Source of the DNA: Halomonas sp. THAF5a
GTDB lineage: Bacteria; Pseudomonadota; Gammaproteobacteria; Pseudomonadales; Halomonadaceae
Assembly: GCF_009363755.1 (NCBI RefSeq)
Contig: NZ_CP045417.1
Coordinates: forward strand, 2,170,001-2,234,000
Length of the DNA stretch: 64,000 nucleotides
Direction: 5' to 3'
In this document: piece after piece, positions 9,880 to 16,880 of the stretch
Layout of the letters: each line of letters opens with the position of its first letter
Position numbering within the stretch: the first letter of the stretch is position 1
Program-made: the position numbers and the translations under genes
Notes under the pieces: generated by a model
What the model was told of the DNA's origin: nothing
The model's input: the letters and a program-made list of their open reading frames with translations, nothing else
Databases searched by the model: none

Positions 9880-10689
9880 ATGACGCCAACCGCTGATGCC
9901 TCCCGCGCCGAGCGGATCGAGGCGGTCGATGCCCTGCTGCCCCAGACCCAGTGCGGCAAGTGCGGCCAGCCGGGCTGTCGCCCCTACGCTGAGGCGATCG
10001 TCGACGGCGAGGCGATCAACCGCTGCCCGCCCGGCGGGCAGGCGACGGTGGACCGGCTGGCCGAGCTGACCGGCCGCCCGCCGCTGCCGCTCGCCGAGCC
10101 GGCCCAGTCGCCGCTGATGGCCTGGATCCGCGAGGACGAATGCATCGGCTGCACCAAGTGCATTCAGGCCTGCCCGGTGGACGCCATCCTCGGTGCCGCG
10201 AAGCGCATGCACACGGTCATCGCCGACGAGTGCACCGGCTGCGAGCTCTGCGTGGCGCCCTGCCCCGTGGACTGCATCGACCTGCTGCCCCACCCCGCCT
10301 GGGAGGCCGCCGAGAGCGACGCCGAGCGCGAGGCCTACCTGGCGCGCCGTGCCGAACGGGGCCGGCGGCGCCATCAGGCCCGCGAGCGGCGCCTGGCACG
10401 GGAGGCGCGCGAGAAGCGCCTGGAGCGCCAGAAGCGGCTGATCCAGCAGCGCCGGCGCGGGGACCGCACGCCCGCTGTGCCCGCGGCCGGCCCCTCGCCC
10501 CAGCGGCAGCGGCAGATGGCCGTCAAGGCGGCGGAGCAGGCGCTGCGCCGCGCCCGCCAGCAGCTAGCCCACGCCGAGCGCCAGGGCAACGCCGCCGCCC
10601 GAGAGGCGGCGCACCAGCAGCTCGACGCCGCCCAGCGTCTGCTCGACGACGCCCGCCGGGCGCTGGCGCCACCGGCCCCGGAAGCGTGA
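9880..10689 (+). CDS. Orphan RnfB/RsxB-like iron-sulfur protein lacking the membrane anchor
   Basis: Electron-carrying Fe-S protein related to RnfB of the Rnf/Rsx complex. Seen are a CxxCxxxxC cluster (C25, C28, C33 in [10 protein letters not shown]), an RnfB-type RCPPGG segment with another cysteine, and two 4Fe-4S ferredoxin motifs ([24 protein letters not shown]). The hydrophobic N-terminal anchor of canonical RnfB is missing. The C-terminal 120 residues are a very basic, probably coiled-coil tail ([16 protein letters not shown]). In E. coli rsxABCDGE precede nth; here only this B-like gene lies between metG and nth, so the other subunits are absent from this place. A GTG three bases earlier is an alternative start. 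Role unknown. Confidence 0.88.
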   Translation: MTPTADASRAERIEAVDALLPQTQCGKCGQPGCRPYAEAIVDGEAINRCPPGGQATVDRLAELTGRPPLPLAEPAQSPLMAWIREDECIGCTKCIQACPVDAILGAAKRMHTVIADECTGCELCVAPCPVDCIDLLPHPAWEAAESDAEREAYLARRAERGRRRHQARERRLAREAREKRLERQKRLIQQRRRGDRTPAVPAAGPSPQRQRQMAVKAAEQALRRARQQLAHAERQGNAAAREAAHQQLDAAQRLLDDARRALAPPAPEA

Positions 10690-10765
10690 CACCGGATACT
10701 TTCCCGTATCATCGCGAGGGGGCCTGGCCGGAGACCGGCGCCCCTCGCTCCTGCCAGGGACTGCC

Positions 10766-11401
10766 ATGAACGCCCAGAAACGCTTCGAGATCTTCGCGCG
10801 GCTGCGCGACCACAACCCCGAGCCGACCACCGAGCTCCACTGGTCCACGCCCTTCGAGCTGCTCGCCGCGGTGCTGCTCTCTGCCCAGGCCACCGACGTG
10901 GGCGTCAACAAGGCCACGGCCCGGCTCTTCCCGGTGGCCAACACCCCCCAGGCGATCCTCGATCTGGGGCTCGACGGCCTGAAGGAACACATCAAGACCA
11001 TCGGCCTCTACAACACCAAGGCCGAGAACCTGATGAAGACCTGTCGGATCCTGGTCGATCGGCACTCTGGCGAGGTGCCGCACACCCGCCAGGCCCTGGA
11101 GGCGCTGCCGGGCGTGGGGCGCAAGACGGCCAACGTGGTGCTCAATACCGCCTTCGGCGAACCCACCATCGCCGTGGACACCCATATCTTCCGGGTCTCC
11201 AACCGCACCGGGATCGCCAAGGGCAAGAACGTGGACGAGGTCGAGCAGAAGCTGCTGCGCCACGTGCCCCGGGAGTTCCGCCAGGATGCGCACCACTGGC
11301 TGATCCTCCACGGGCGCTACACCTGCCTGGCCCGCAAGCCACGCTGCGGTAGCTGCGTCATCGAGGACCTCTGTGAGTTCAAGGAGAAGGTCGATCTCTA
11401 G
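10766..11401 (+). CDS. nth: Endonuclease III
   Basis: Bifunctional DNA glycosylase/AP lyase for oxidised pyrimidines in base-excision repair. At 211 residues it matches E. coli Nth. The helix-hairpin-helix LPGVGRKTAN carries the catalytic lysine at Lys120, and the catalytic aspartate falls at Asp138 (IAVDTHIF). The 4Fe-4S loop near the C-terminus has the C-x6-C-x2-C-x5-C pattern (CLARKPRCGSCVIEDLC). It follows the RnfB-like gene by 76 bases on the same strand. Confidence 0.97.
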   Translation: MNAQKRFEIFARLRDHNPEPTTELHWSTPFELLAAVLLSAQATDVGVNKATARLFPVANTPQAILDLGLDGLKEHIKTIGLYNTKAENLMKTCRILVDRHSGEVPHTRQALEALPGVGRKTANVVLNTAFGEPTIAVDTHIFRVSNRTGIAKGKNVDEVEQKLLRHVPREFRQDAHHWLILHGRYTCLARKPRCGSCVIEDLCEFKEKVDL

Positions 11402-11457
11402 GGGCCACCGGCGAGGCCCTCACCGCGACACCACCACAACAACAAGAAGCCCTCACA

Positions 11458-12216
11458 ATGGCGATACTCGAGATCCTGCTGTTCCCTCCACTGATCAACG
11501 TGCTGTTGACCCTGCTGGGTCTCGCCCTCTGGTCGCACTGGCGGCTGCTCGGCGGCGCGCTGGTGGTGCTGGGCCTGGGCGGGCTGCTGGTGCTGGCCAC
11601 CCCGGTCGCCAGCCACGCCCTGCGCCAGGGCCTCGAACCGCCGCCCCTGGTCGGCACCGGCGCGCTGCGCGAGGCCCAGGCCATCGTCATCCTCGGCGGC
11701 GGTCGCGACTTCGATGCTCCGGAGTTCGGCTGGGGCGACGCGCCGGCCAATGCCAGCTGGCGGCGGCTGGCCTACGGCGCCCACCTGCACCGCCAGAGCG
11801 GGCTGCCGATCCTGGTCAGCGGGGGCCGGCGACATGACGAGCACAGCGCCGAGGCGAGCCTGATGGCCGCCGCGCTGCGCGAGGTGTTCGAGGTGCCGGT
11901 ACGCTGGATGGAGGGGGGCAGCCGCGATACCGCCCAGAATGCCCGCCTCAGCGCCGAGATGCTCGGCGCCAGCGGCATCGAGCGCGTCGCGCTGGTCTCC
12001 CAGGCGTGGCACCTGCCCCGCGCCCAGGCCGCCTTCGAGCGCGCGGGCCTGACGGTGACGCCGGCCCCGACCGAGTTCGCGAGCCCCCCGCCCGCGGGCC
12101 TCGCCGGCTGGATGCCCCGGGTCTACCACCTCCACCAGAGCACCCGTGCCCTGCACGAGTGGCTGGGGCGCGCGGAGCTCGCCCTGCGGGAGGGCCTGCT
12201 GCGTCGCGGCGAGTGA
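11458..12216 (+). CDS. YdcF/ElyC/SanA-family (DUF218) membrane protein
   Basis: Inner-membrane protein of 252 residues with two N-terminal hydrophobic segments and a DUF218 domain beginning AIVILGGGRDFDAP. It contains the family motifs LVSGGRRHDEHSAEA and the E-x-x-S-x-x-T-x-x-N region (MEGGSRDTAQNARLS). The conserved SQAWHLPRAQAAFE follows. ElyC and relatives affect envelope biogenesis in E. coli; the precise reaction is not settled. The start is preceded by weak spacing only (AACAACAAGAAGCCCTCACA). Located 56 bases after nth. Confidence 0.87.
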   Translation: MAILEILLFPPLINVLLTLLGLALWSHWRLLGGALVVLGLGGLLVLATPVASHALRQGLEPPPLVGTGALREAQAIVILGGGRDFDAPEFGWGDAPANASWRRLAYGAHLHRQSGLPILVSGGRRHDEHSAEASLMAAALREVFEVPVRWMEGGSRDTAQNARLSAEMLGASGIERVALVSQAWHLPRAQAAFERAGLTVTPAPTEFASPPPAGLAGWMPRVYHLHQSTRALHEWLGRAELALREGLLRRGE

Positions 12217-12217
12217 G

Positions 12218-12259
12218 CGACACCCCCGAAAGAGACGACAACCGTCGCGGCGGGTGTCG
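12218..12259. terminator. Imperfect hairpin between convergent genes
   Basis: CGACACCC (12218-12225) pairs with GGGTGTCG (12252-12259) around a 26-base loop, just after the YdcF-like stop and before the rhodanese stop. No U-tract is present; a transcript-end role is only suggested by position. Confidence 0.3.
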
Positions 12260-12297
12260 TCGAGCGCCTTCGCCCGTCAGGGCGATGCGCTGTGAGC

Positions 12298-13221
12298 CTA
12301 CTCGGCCAGCGCCAGGGGGAGATCCTCGCGCCGGGTCCACTCGGCCATCGAGCCGTCGTAGAGGCGGACCCGGTCGAACCCCGCCACTTCGCTGAGCACG
12401 AACCAGTCGATGGCCGCCCAGTGACCGGTGTTGCAGAAGGCCACGGTGGGCGCCCCGCGATCCAGCTCGGCATCGTTGATGCGCGCGCCGAGCACCTCGT
12501 CGTCGAGGTACCAGGCCTGCTGGCGCTGGGTGAGCAGGCGATGGAACGGCAGGTTGCGGGCGCCGGGAATGGTCCCGGGCGCCGTGGCCGCGGGCGACTG
12601 GGTCTCGCCACGGAAGTAGTCCGCCGGGCGGGCGTCCACCAGCTGCGCCTGGCTCTCCCGGGCGGCCTGCACCTCCTCGGTGGTGGCGATCAGCGTGGGA
12701 TCGAGCCGGCCCTGGAAGTCGGCAGCGTCGGGCGGCGGCGTCGCGCCGCTGGCGATCTCGTGCTGCTGGGCCTGCCAGCCGGCGAAGCCGCCGTCGAGGA
12801 TCGCCACCTCATCGTGGCCGAGCACCTTGAAGGTCCAGTAGATCCGGGCGGCGCTCCCGAAATCGGTGGCGCCGGTCCCCGCGGGCACGATCACCACGGT
12901 GTCGTCGTTGTCGATGCCGAGCCCGCCGATCAGCGCCTCGAGGCTCTCGACCGACGGCAGCAGGCCAGCCACCTCGTTGCGGGTCTCGCGCCAGCCGGCC
13001 TCGGTGTAGCTGCTATAGACGCTGCCGGGGATGTGCGCCGCCTCGAAGCCGGCACGGTCGCCGCCGTCGTCGATGCTCGAGCGCACGTCAAGCACCACGA
13101 GGTCCTCGTGGCCCAGCCGCTCGGCGAGCCAGTCGGCCTCGACCAGCGGCGACACCTCGGCGGCGACGGCGCGGGACGCCGCCAGGGCCAGGCCCAGCCC
13201 CATGAACACGGACTTGATCAT
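12298..13221 (-). CDS. Periplasmic two-domain rhodanese / thiosulfate sulfurtransferase
   Basis: Sulfur-transfer enzyme of 307 residues with a Sec signal peptide (MIKSVFMGLGLALAASRAVA), so it likely acts in the periplasm. The N-terminal rhodanese domain (VVLDVRSSIDDGG) is catalytically inactive in this family; the C-terminal domain has the active-site loop FCNTGHWAA with the catalytic cysteine. The tryptophan following His resembles the variable loops of SseA/TST proteins, so thiosulfate or 3-mercaptopyruvate are both possible donors. It is monocistronic and convergent with the YdcF-like gene. Confidence 0.88.
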   Translation of the reverse strand: MIKSVFMGLGLALAASRAVAAEVSPLVEADWLAERLGHEDLVVLDVRSSIDDGGDRAGFEAAHIPGSVYSSYTEAGWRETRNEVAGLLPSVESLEALIGGLGIDNDDTVVIVPAGTGATDFGSAARIYWTFKVLGHDEVAILDGGFAGWQAQQHEIASGATPPPDAADFQGRLDPTLIATTEEVQAARESQAQLVDARPADYFRGETQSPAATAPGTIPGARNLPFHRLLTQRQQAWYLDDEVLGARINDAELDRGAPTVAFCNTGHWAAIDWFVLSEVAGFDRVRLYDGSMAEWTRREDLPLALAE

Positions 13222-13339
13222 ATTCCCGACCTCTTTACTCGGCGATGGATGCGATCATTATCCGGGCGTTCCTCGGCGCCGCAATGTCAACGAATAGAAT
13301 GAATGATCAGAAGTTCCTAGGATACTCTCATAACGGCGC

Positions 13340-14017
13340 TCACGGCAGGGTGAACTCCCCTACCGCCTCGACCGTGCGCCGATAGGCGGGGCGCTCGCGA
13401 CAGGCCGCCAGGAAGGCGCGCAGCCGCGGGTAATCGGCCAGACCGCCGCCGGCTTCCAGCGCCAGCAGCGGGAAGCTCATCTGGATGTCCGCCGCGCTGA
13501 AGGCCTCCCCGGCGAACCAGGGCCCGCGCGCGAGCTCGGCCTCCCAGTAGTCGCTCAGGCGGCGGATCTCCGGGGCGAGGAACTGCTGCTCCACGCCGCG
13601 GGCGAAGAGCCGGCCGATGGGCCGGGCGAGCGCCGGCACCGGCGGCCTGCCGAGGCTCGAGAAGACCAGGCGCATCACCAGCGGCGGCATCGCCGAGCCC
13701 TCCGCGTGGTGGAGCCAGAAGCGGTAGCGCTCGCGCGCCTCACTGCCCGCCGGCGGCACCAGGGCGGGGTCGGCCTCGAAGCGCTCGACCAGGTACTCCA
13801 GGATCGCCCCCGACTCCGCCACCACGCGCCCCTCCCGCGCCTCGTCGGTGATCACCGGGGACTTGCCCAGTGGATGCACCTCGCGCAGCGAGGCGGGCGC
13901 CAGCAGGGTGCGCGCGTCGCGCTCATAGGTGACGATCTCGTAGTCGGCCCCGAGCTCCTCGAGCAGCCACACGACCCGCTGCGAGCGGGAGTTCTCCAGA
14001 TGATGCACCTTGATCAT
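13340..14017 (-). CDS. Glutathione S-transferase family protein
   Basis: Cytosolic GST-fold protein of 225 residues. The thioredoxin-like N-terminal domain (IKVHHLENSRSQRVVWLLEELG) contains the serine-arginine pair expected for glutathione activation or binding, plus the cis-proline region GKSPVI and the ESGAILEYL motif that binds the gamma-glutamyl group. The C-terminal helical domain ends with FSAADIQMSFPL. The start MIKVHHLENS is preferred over an ATG 152 codons upstream because AAGGAGAGAAGC precedes it. Substrate unknown. Confidence 0.9.
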   Translation of the reverse strand: MIKVHHLENSRSQRVVWLLEELGADYEIVTYERDARTLLAPASLREVHPLGKSPVITDEAREGRVVAESGAILEYLVERFEADPALVPPAGSEARERYRFWLHHAEGSAMPPLVMRLVFSSLGRPPVPALARPIGRLFARGVEQQFLAPEIRRLSDYWEAELARGPWFAGEAFSAADIQMSFPLLALEAGGGLADYPRLRAFLAACRERPAYRRTVEAVGEFTLP

Positions 14018-14221
14018 GCTTCTCTCCTTGGTCGCGGCCCCGATGACCGGGGGGATCCCCGCCACCCTAGCACGCCGCGGCGAAGCGTCTCCTGCCAAGG
14101 TCGTCTTTGCCCGCCCCCGGGCGGCCACTAAACTGATCGGTAACGCTGCATGAACGCAGGCTTGCAGGTCCGCACCCGCCGAGGCGGCGCGCGGCGCCTT
14201 TACCACGACAAGGAGGGCCCC

Positions 14222-14593
14222 ATGGCCAAGGTGCTGGTGGTGGATGACGAGCCCAACATCGTCCTGTCCCTGGAATTCCTGATGCAGCAGGCGGGCTTCG
14301 AGGTGGACACCGCCGAGAATGGCGAGAGTGCCCTTTCGCGGATCGCCGAGGCGGCCCCCGACCTGCTGTTGCTCGATATCAGCTTGCCGGGCATCAGCGG
14401 CTTCGACGTCCTCGAGCGCCTGCGCGCCGACCCGGCCCATGCCCGGATGCCGATCGTCATGCTCACCGCCCACGGCCGCGAGGTGGAGCGCGAGAAGGGC
14501 CTCGCCCTGGGCGCCGACGACTATGTCACCAAGCCCTTCTCGACCCAGGCGCTGGTCGAGAAGGTCAAGACGCTGCTCGCCGAGGCCTCCTGA
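14222..14593 (+). CDS. Single-domain response regulator (CheY-like receiver)
   Basis: A 123-residue stand-alone receiver: [12 protein letters not shown] with the acidic pair, phospho-acceptor Asp52 in LLLLDISLP, the conserved threonine in VMLTAHG and lysine near residue 104 in YVTKPFS. There is no output domain. It has a strong AGGAGGGCCCC ribosome-binding site. It is the first gene of an overlapping operon with the exonuclease-like, small membrane and SSSF-kinase genes, so the kinase is its likely partner. Confidence 0.93.
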   Translation: MAKVLVVDDEPNIVLSLEFLMQQAGFEVDTAENGESALSRIAEAAPDLLLLDISLPGISGFDVLERLRADPAHARMPIVMLTAHGREVEREKGLALGADDYVTKPFSTQALVEKVKTLLAEAS

Positions 14594-16662
14594 TGGCCCG
14601 GCGCAGCAAGAGCCTGCCCCGCCGCCAGCGGCTGATCGGCCTCTGGCTGCTGCTCAGCGGCGTCAGCGTCTTCGGTGGCCTCCTCTTCGCCCTCTGGCTC
14701 GACGGCCTGGCGGGGCTCACCGGCATGGCGCGGGTCTGGCTGTGGCTCGGCTGCCTCTCCGGCGGCGGCACCATCTTCCTGGTCGGCCTGCTGCTCGAGC
14801 GCCAGCTCTTCACGCCGCTGCGCCACCTGCAGGTGCAGCTGGCCCGCCTGGTGGCCAAGCCCGACGCGCGCCAGGACTATCCCCCGGAGGGGTGGCTGAA
14901 GGGCCTCGGCCCCGACCTGATGCGCGTGCGCGAGGCCTGGCGCGCCGACCGGGAGCGCCTGGCCACCGCCCATGCCGAGGGGGCACTCAGCGCGACCCGG
15001 GTGCGCCAGGAGCTCGAGACCCTGCTCCAGGTCCTCGACACCCCGCTGCTGCTCTGTGATCACCACCGCCGGCTGCTGCTCTTCAACCAGGCCGCCGAGA
15101 CGCTCTTCGAGGACCATCCGGGGCTCGGCCTGGGCAAGCGTCTCGACGCCCTGCTGCCGATCGCGAGCCTCGAGGACGCCCTGGGCGAGCTGCCCGACGA
15201 CGGCGCACCCCGGGAGATCCTGGTGCCCTGCGGCGAGCGCTGGCTCCACGCGGTGCTGCGGCGCGTGCCCCACAGCCATCAGGAGACCCTGCTCACCCTC
15301 ACCGACACCACCGCGGCCTGGTCCAGCGAGATGGGGGCCCGCGCCCAGCTCGCCGAGATGCTGCCGCCCCTGCGCCGCCACAGCGCGAGCCTGTGCAGTG
15401 CCGCCGACGCCCTGATCGGCGTGCGCGCGGACGCCCCGACCGACGCGCTGGGCCAGCGACTGGAGGCGGTGATCGACGAGGAGGGCCGGGCACTGGCGCA
15501 CCAGCTCGAGCAGATGGGCCGGGTCATGGAGGAGATGCATCGCCAGGGCGAGCGGCTGGTCCCGCTATGGTCCAACGATCTCTGGGCGTCGCTCGCCGCC
15601 CGCCATGCCAGGCGCGACGTGGAGATCACGCCCATCGGCATGCCCGCCTGGCTCAAGGCGGACGCCCCGGCGCTGCTGGCCCTGCTCGACTCGCTGCTGC
15701 CGCGGCTATTGCGCCACGCCGGCCGAGAGGCGCTCGAGGGCGAGGTCTGCCTGGGCAATCGGCGGGTCTACCTGGATTTGATCTGGCTCGGCGACGTGCT
15801 CGGCGAATCCCAGCTCGCGGCGTGGCGCGGCGAGCGCCTGGACGCCCTGCCCTTCGCGCCGCGGGTCGCCGACGTGCTGCGCCAGCACGGCAGCGACGCC
15901 TGGAGCCTGGCCGACGACGACGGCCGACATGCCCGGCTGCGCCTGCCGCTGCCGGCGGCCGACCGGGTCGCCCCGCCCCGCCCGCGCACCCCGCCGCGCC
16001 CGGAGTTCCACGACTTCGGCATCGCCGACATGCCCCCGCCGGACGCCGAGCTGGCGGCGCGCCCGCTGCGCACCCTCGACGTGGTCGCCTTCGACACCGA
16101 GACCACCGGCCTGGAGCTGCGCCGCGGCGACACCGTGGTGAGCATCGGCGCCTGCCGGATCGTCAACGCCCGGCTGCTGGCCGACGAGGCCTTCGACCTG
16201 CGCGTCGACCCCGAGCGCCCCATCCCGCCGGCCAGCACCGCCATTCACGGCCTCACCGATGACGACGTCGCCGGCGCCCCGCCGCTTGCCGTGGCCCTGC
16301 CGCGTTTTCGCGACTACATCGGCGAGGCGGTGATCCTCGCCCACAACGCGGCCTTCGACCTGCTGGCCATCCAGCCCCCCGGCGGCGGCGTCGAGTTCGA
16401 CATGCCGGTGCTCGACACCCTGCTGCTGTCCCGGGCGCTGGACGAGAGCCTCGACGGGCACGACCTGGACAGCCTGGCCGACCGCTATGACCTGAGCTTC
16501 CCGCCCGGCACCCGCCATACCGCCCTGGGCGATGCGCGCGTCACCGCGGAGCTGTGGCTCGCCCTGCTGCCGCGCCTGGAGGCCCGAGGCATCGAGACCC
16601 TGGAGCAGGCGCTGGCCCTGCAGGCCAGCGCCTTCGACCGGGAGGACGCCTACGCCTCGTGA
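14593..16662 (+). CDS. Membrane PAS-like sensor module fused to a DnaQ-type 3'-5' exonuclease
   Basis: A 689-residue protein with two N-terminal membrane helices (LIGLWLLLSGVSVFGGLLFA; a second around residues 45-75), a short HAMP/linker region and a PAS-like segment (VLDTPLLLCDHHRRLLLFNQ). A long middle region follows that resembles a degenerate kinase dimerisation/ATPase part. From about residue 495 there is an RNase T/DnaQ exonuclease domain with ExoI FDTETTGLE, ExoII HNAAFDL and ExoIII HTALGDARVTAELW (DEDDh type). The start codon overlaps the receiver stop (TGATG). Homologous exonuclease-like genes sit beside acetate permease and DUF294 genes in Pseudomonas. What nucleic acid it acts on is unknown. 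Confidence 0.88.
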   Translation: MARRSKSLPRRQRLIGLWLLLSGVSVFGGLLFALWLDGLAGLTGMARVWLWLGCLSGGGTIFLVGLLLERQLFTPLRHLQVQLARLVAKPDARQDYPPEGWLKGLGPDLMRVREAWRADRERLATAHAEGALSATRVRQELETLLQVLDTPLLLCDHHRRLLLFNQAAETLFEDHPGLGLGKRLDALLPIASLEDALGELPDDGAPREILVPCGERWLHAVLRRVPHSHQETLLTLTDTTAAWSSEMGARAQLAEMLPPLRRHSASLCSAADALIGVRADAPTDALGQRLEAVIDEEGRALAHQLEQMGRVMEEMHRQGERLVPLWSNDLWASLAARHARRDVEITPIGMPAWLKADAPALLALLDSLLPRLLRHAGREALEGEVCLGNRRVYLDLIWLGDVLGESQLAAWRGERLDALPFAPRVADVLRQHGSDAWSLADDDGRHARLRLPLPAADRVAPPRPRTPPRPEFHDFGIADMPPPDAELAARPLRTLDVVAFDTETTGLELRRGDTVVSIGACRIVNARLLADEAFDLRVDPERPIPPASTAIHGLTDDDVAGAPPLAVALPRFRDYIGEAVILAHNAAFDLLAIQPPGGGVEFDMPVLDTLLLSRALDESLDGHDLDSLADRYDLSFPPGTRHTALGDARVTAELWLALLPRLEARGIETLEQALALQASAFDREDAYAS

Positions 16663-16880
16663 ACACGCCTCGCCGCAAGGAGCGCCTGGTCGCCCTGATC
16701 GTGCTGGCGGCGCTGCTCTTCTCGCCGCCACTGGTGCTGATCGCCTCCTCGGCGGACGGCACAAGCCGGCTGGTGCCCTACGTTTTCCTCGCCTGGGGCA
16801 CGTTGATCGCCCTGATGGCCTGGCTGATGGAGCGCCGCGACGAGGAGGGCCGGGGCCGGGGTCGGAGTGACGGGCGATGA
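16659..16880 (+). CDS. Small two-helix membrane protein, 73 aa
   Basis: Starts at a GTG overlapping the exonuclease stop (GTGA) and ends overlapping the next ATG (ATGA), so it is locked into the operon by translational coupling. Two hydrophobic helices are seen (LVALIVLAALLFSPPLVLIA; YVFLAWGTLIALMAWLM) with a charged, glycine-arginine-rich tail. Its size and place directly before an SSSF gene resemble the small subunits (DUF485/DUF4212-like) that accompany ActP-type symporters, but homology was not established. Confidence 0.75.
   Translation: MNTPRRKERLVALIVLAALLFSPPLVLIASSADGTSRLVPYVFLAWGTLIALMAWLMERRDEEGRGRGRSDGR

Noticed and set aside
8068..10374. A 768-codon open frame on the - strand opposite metG and the RnfB-like gene
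   Set aside because: Shadow frame with repetitive composition and no start context.
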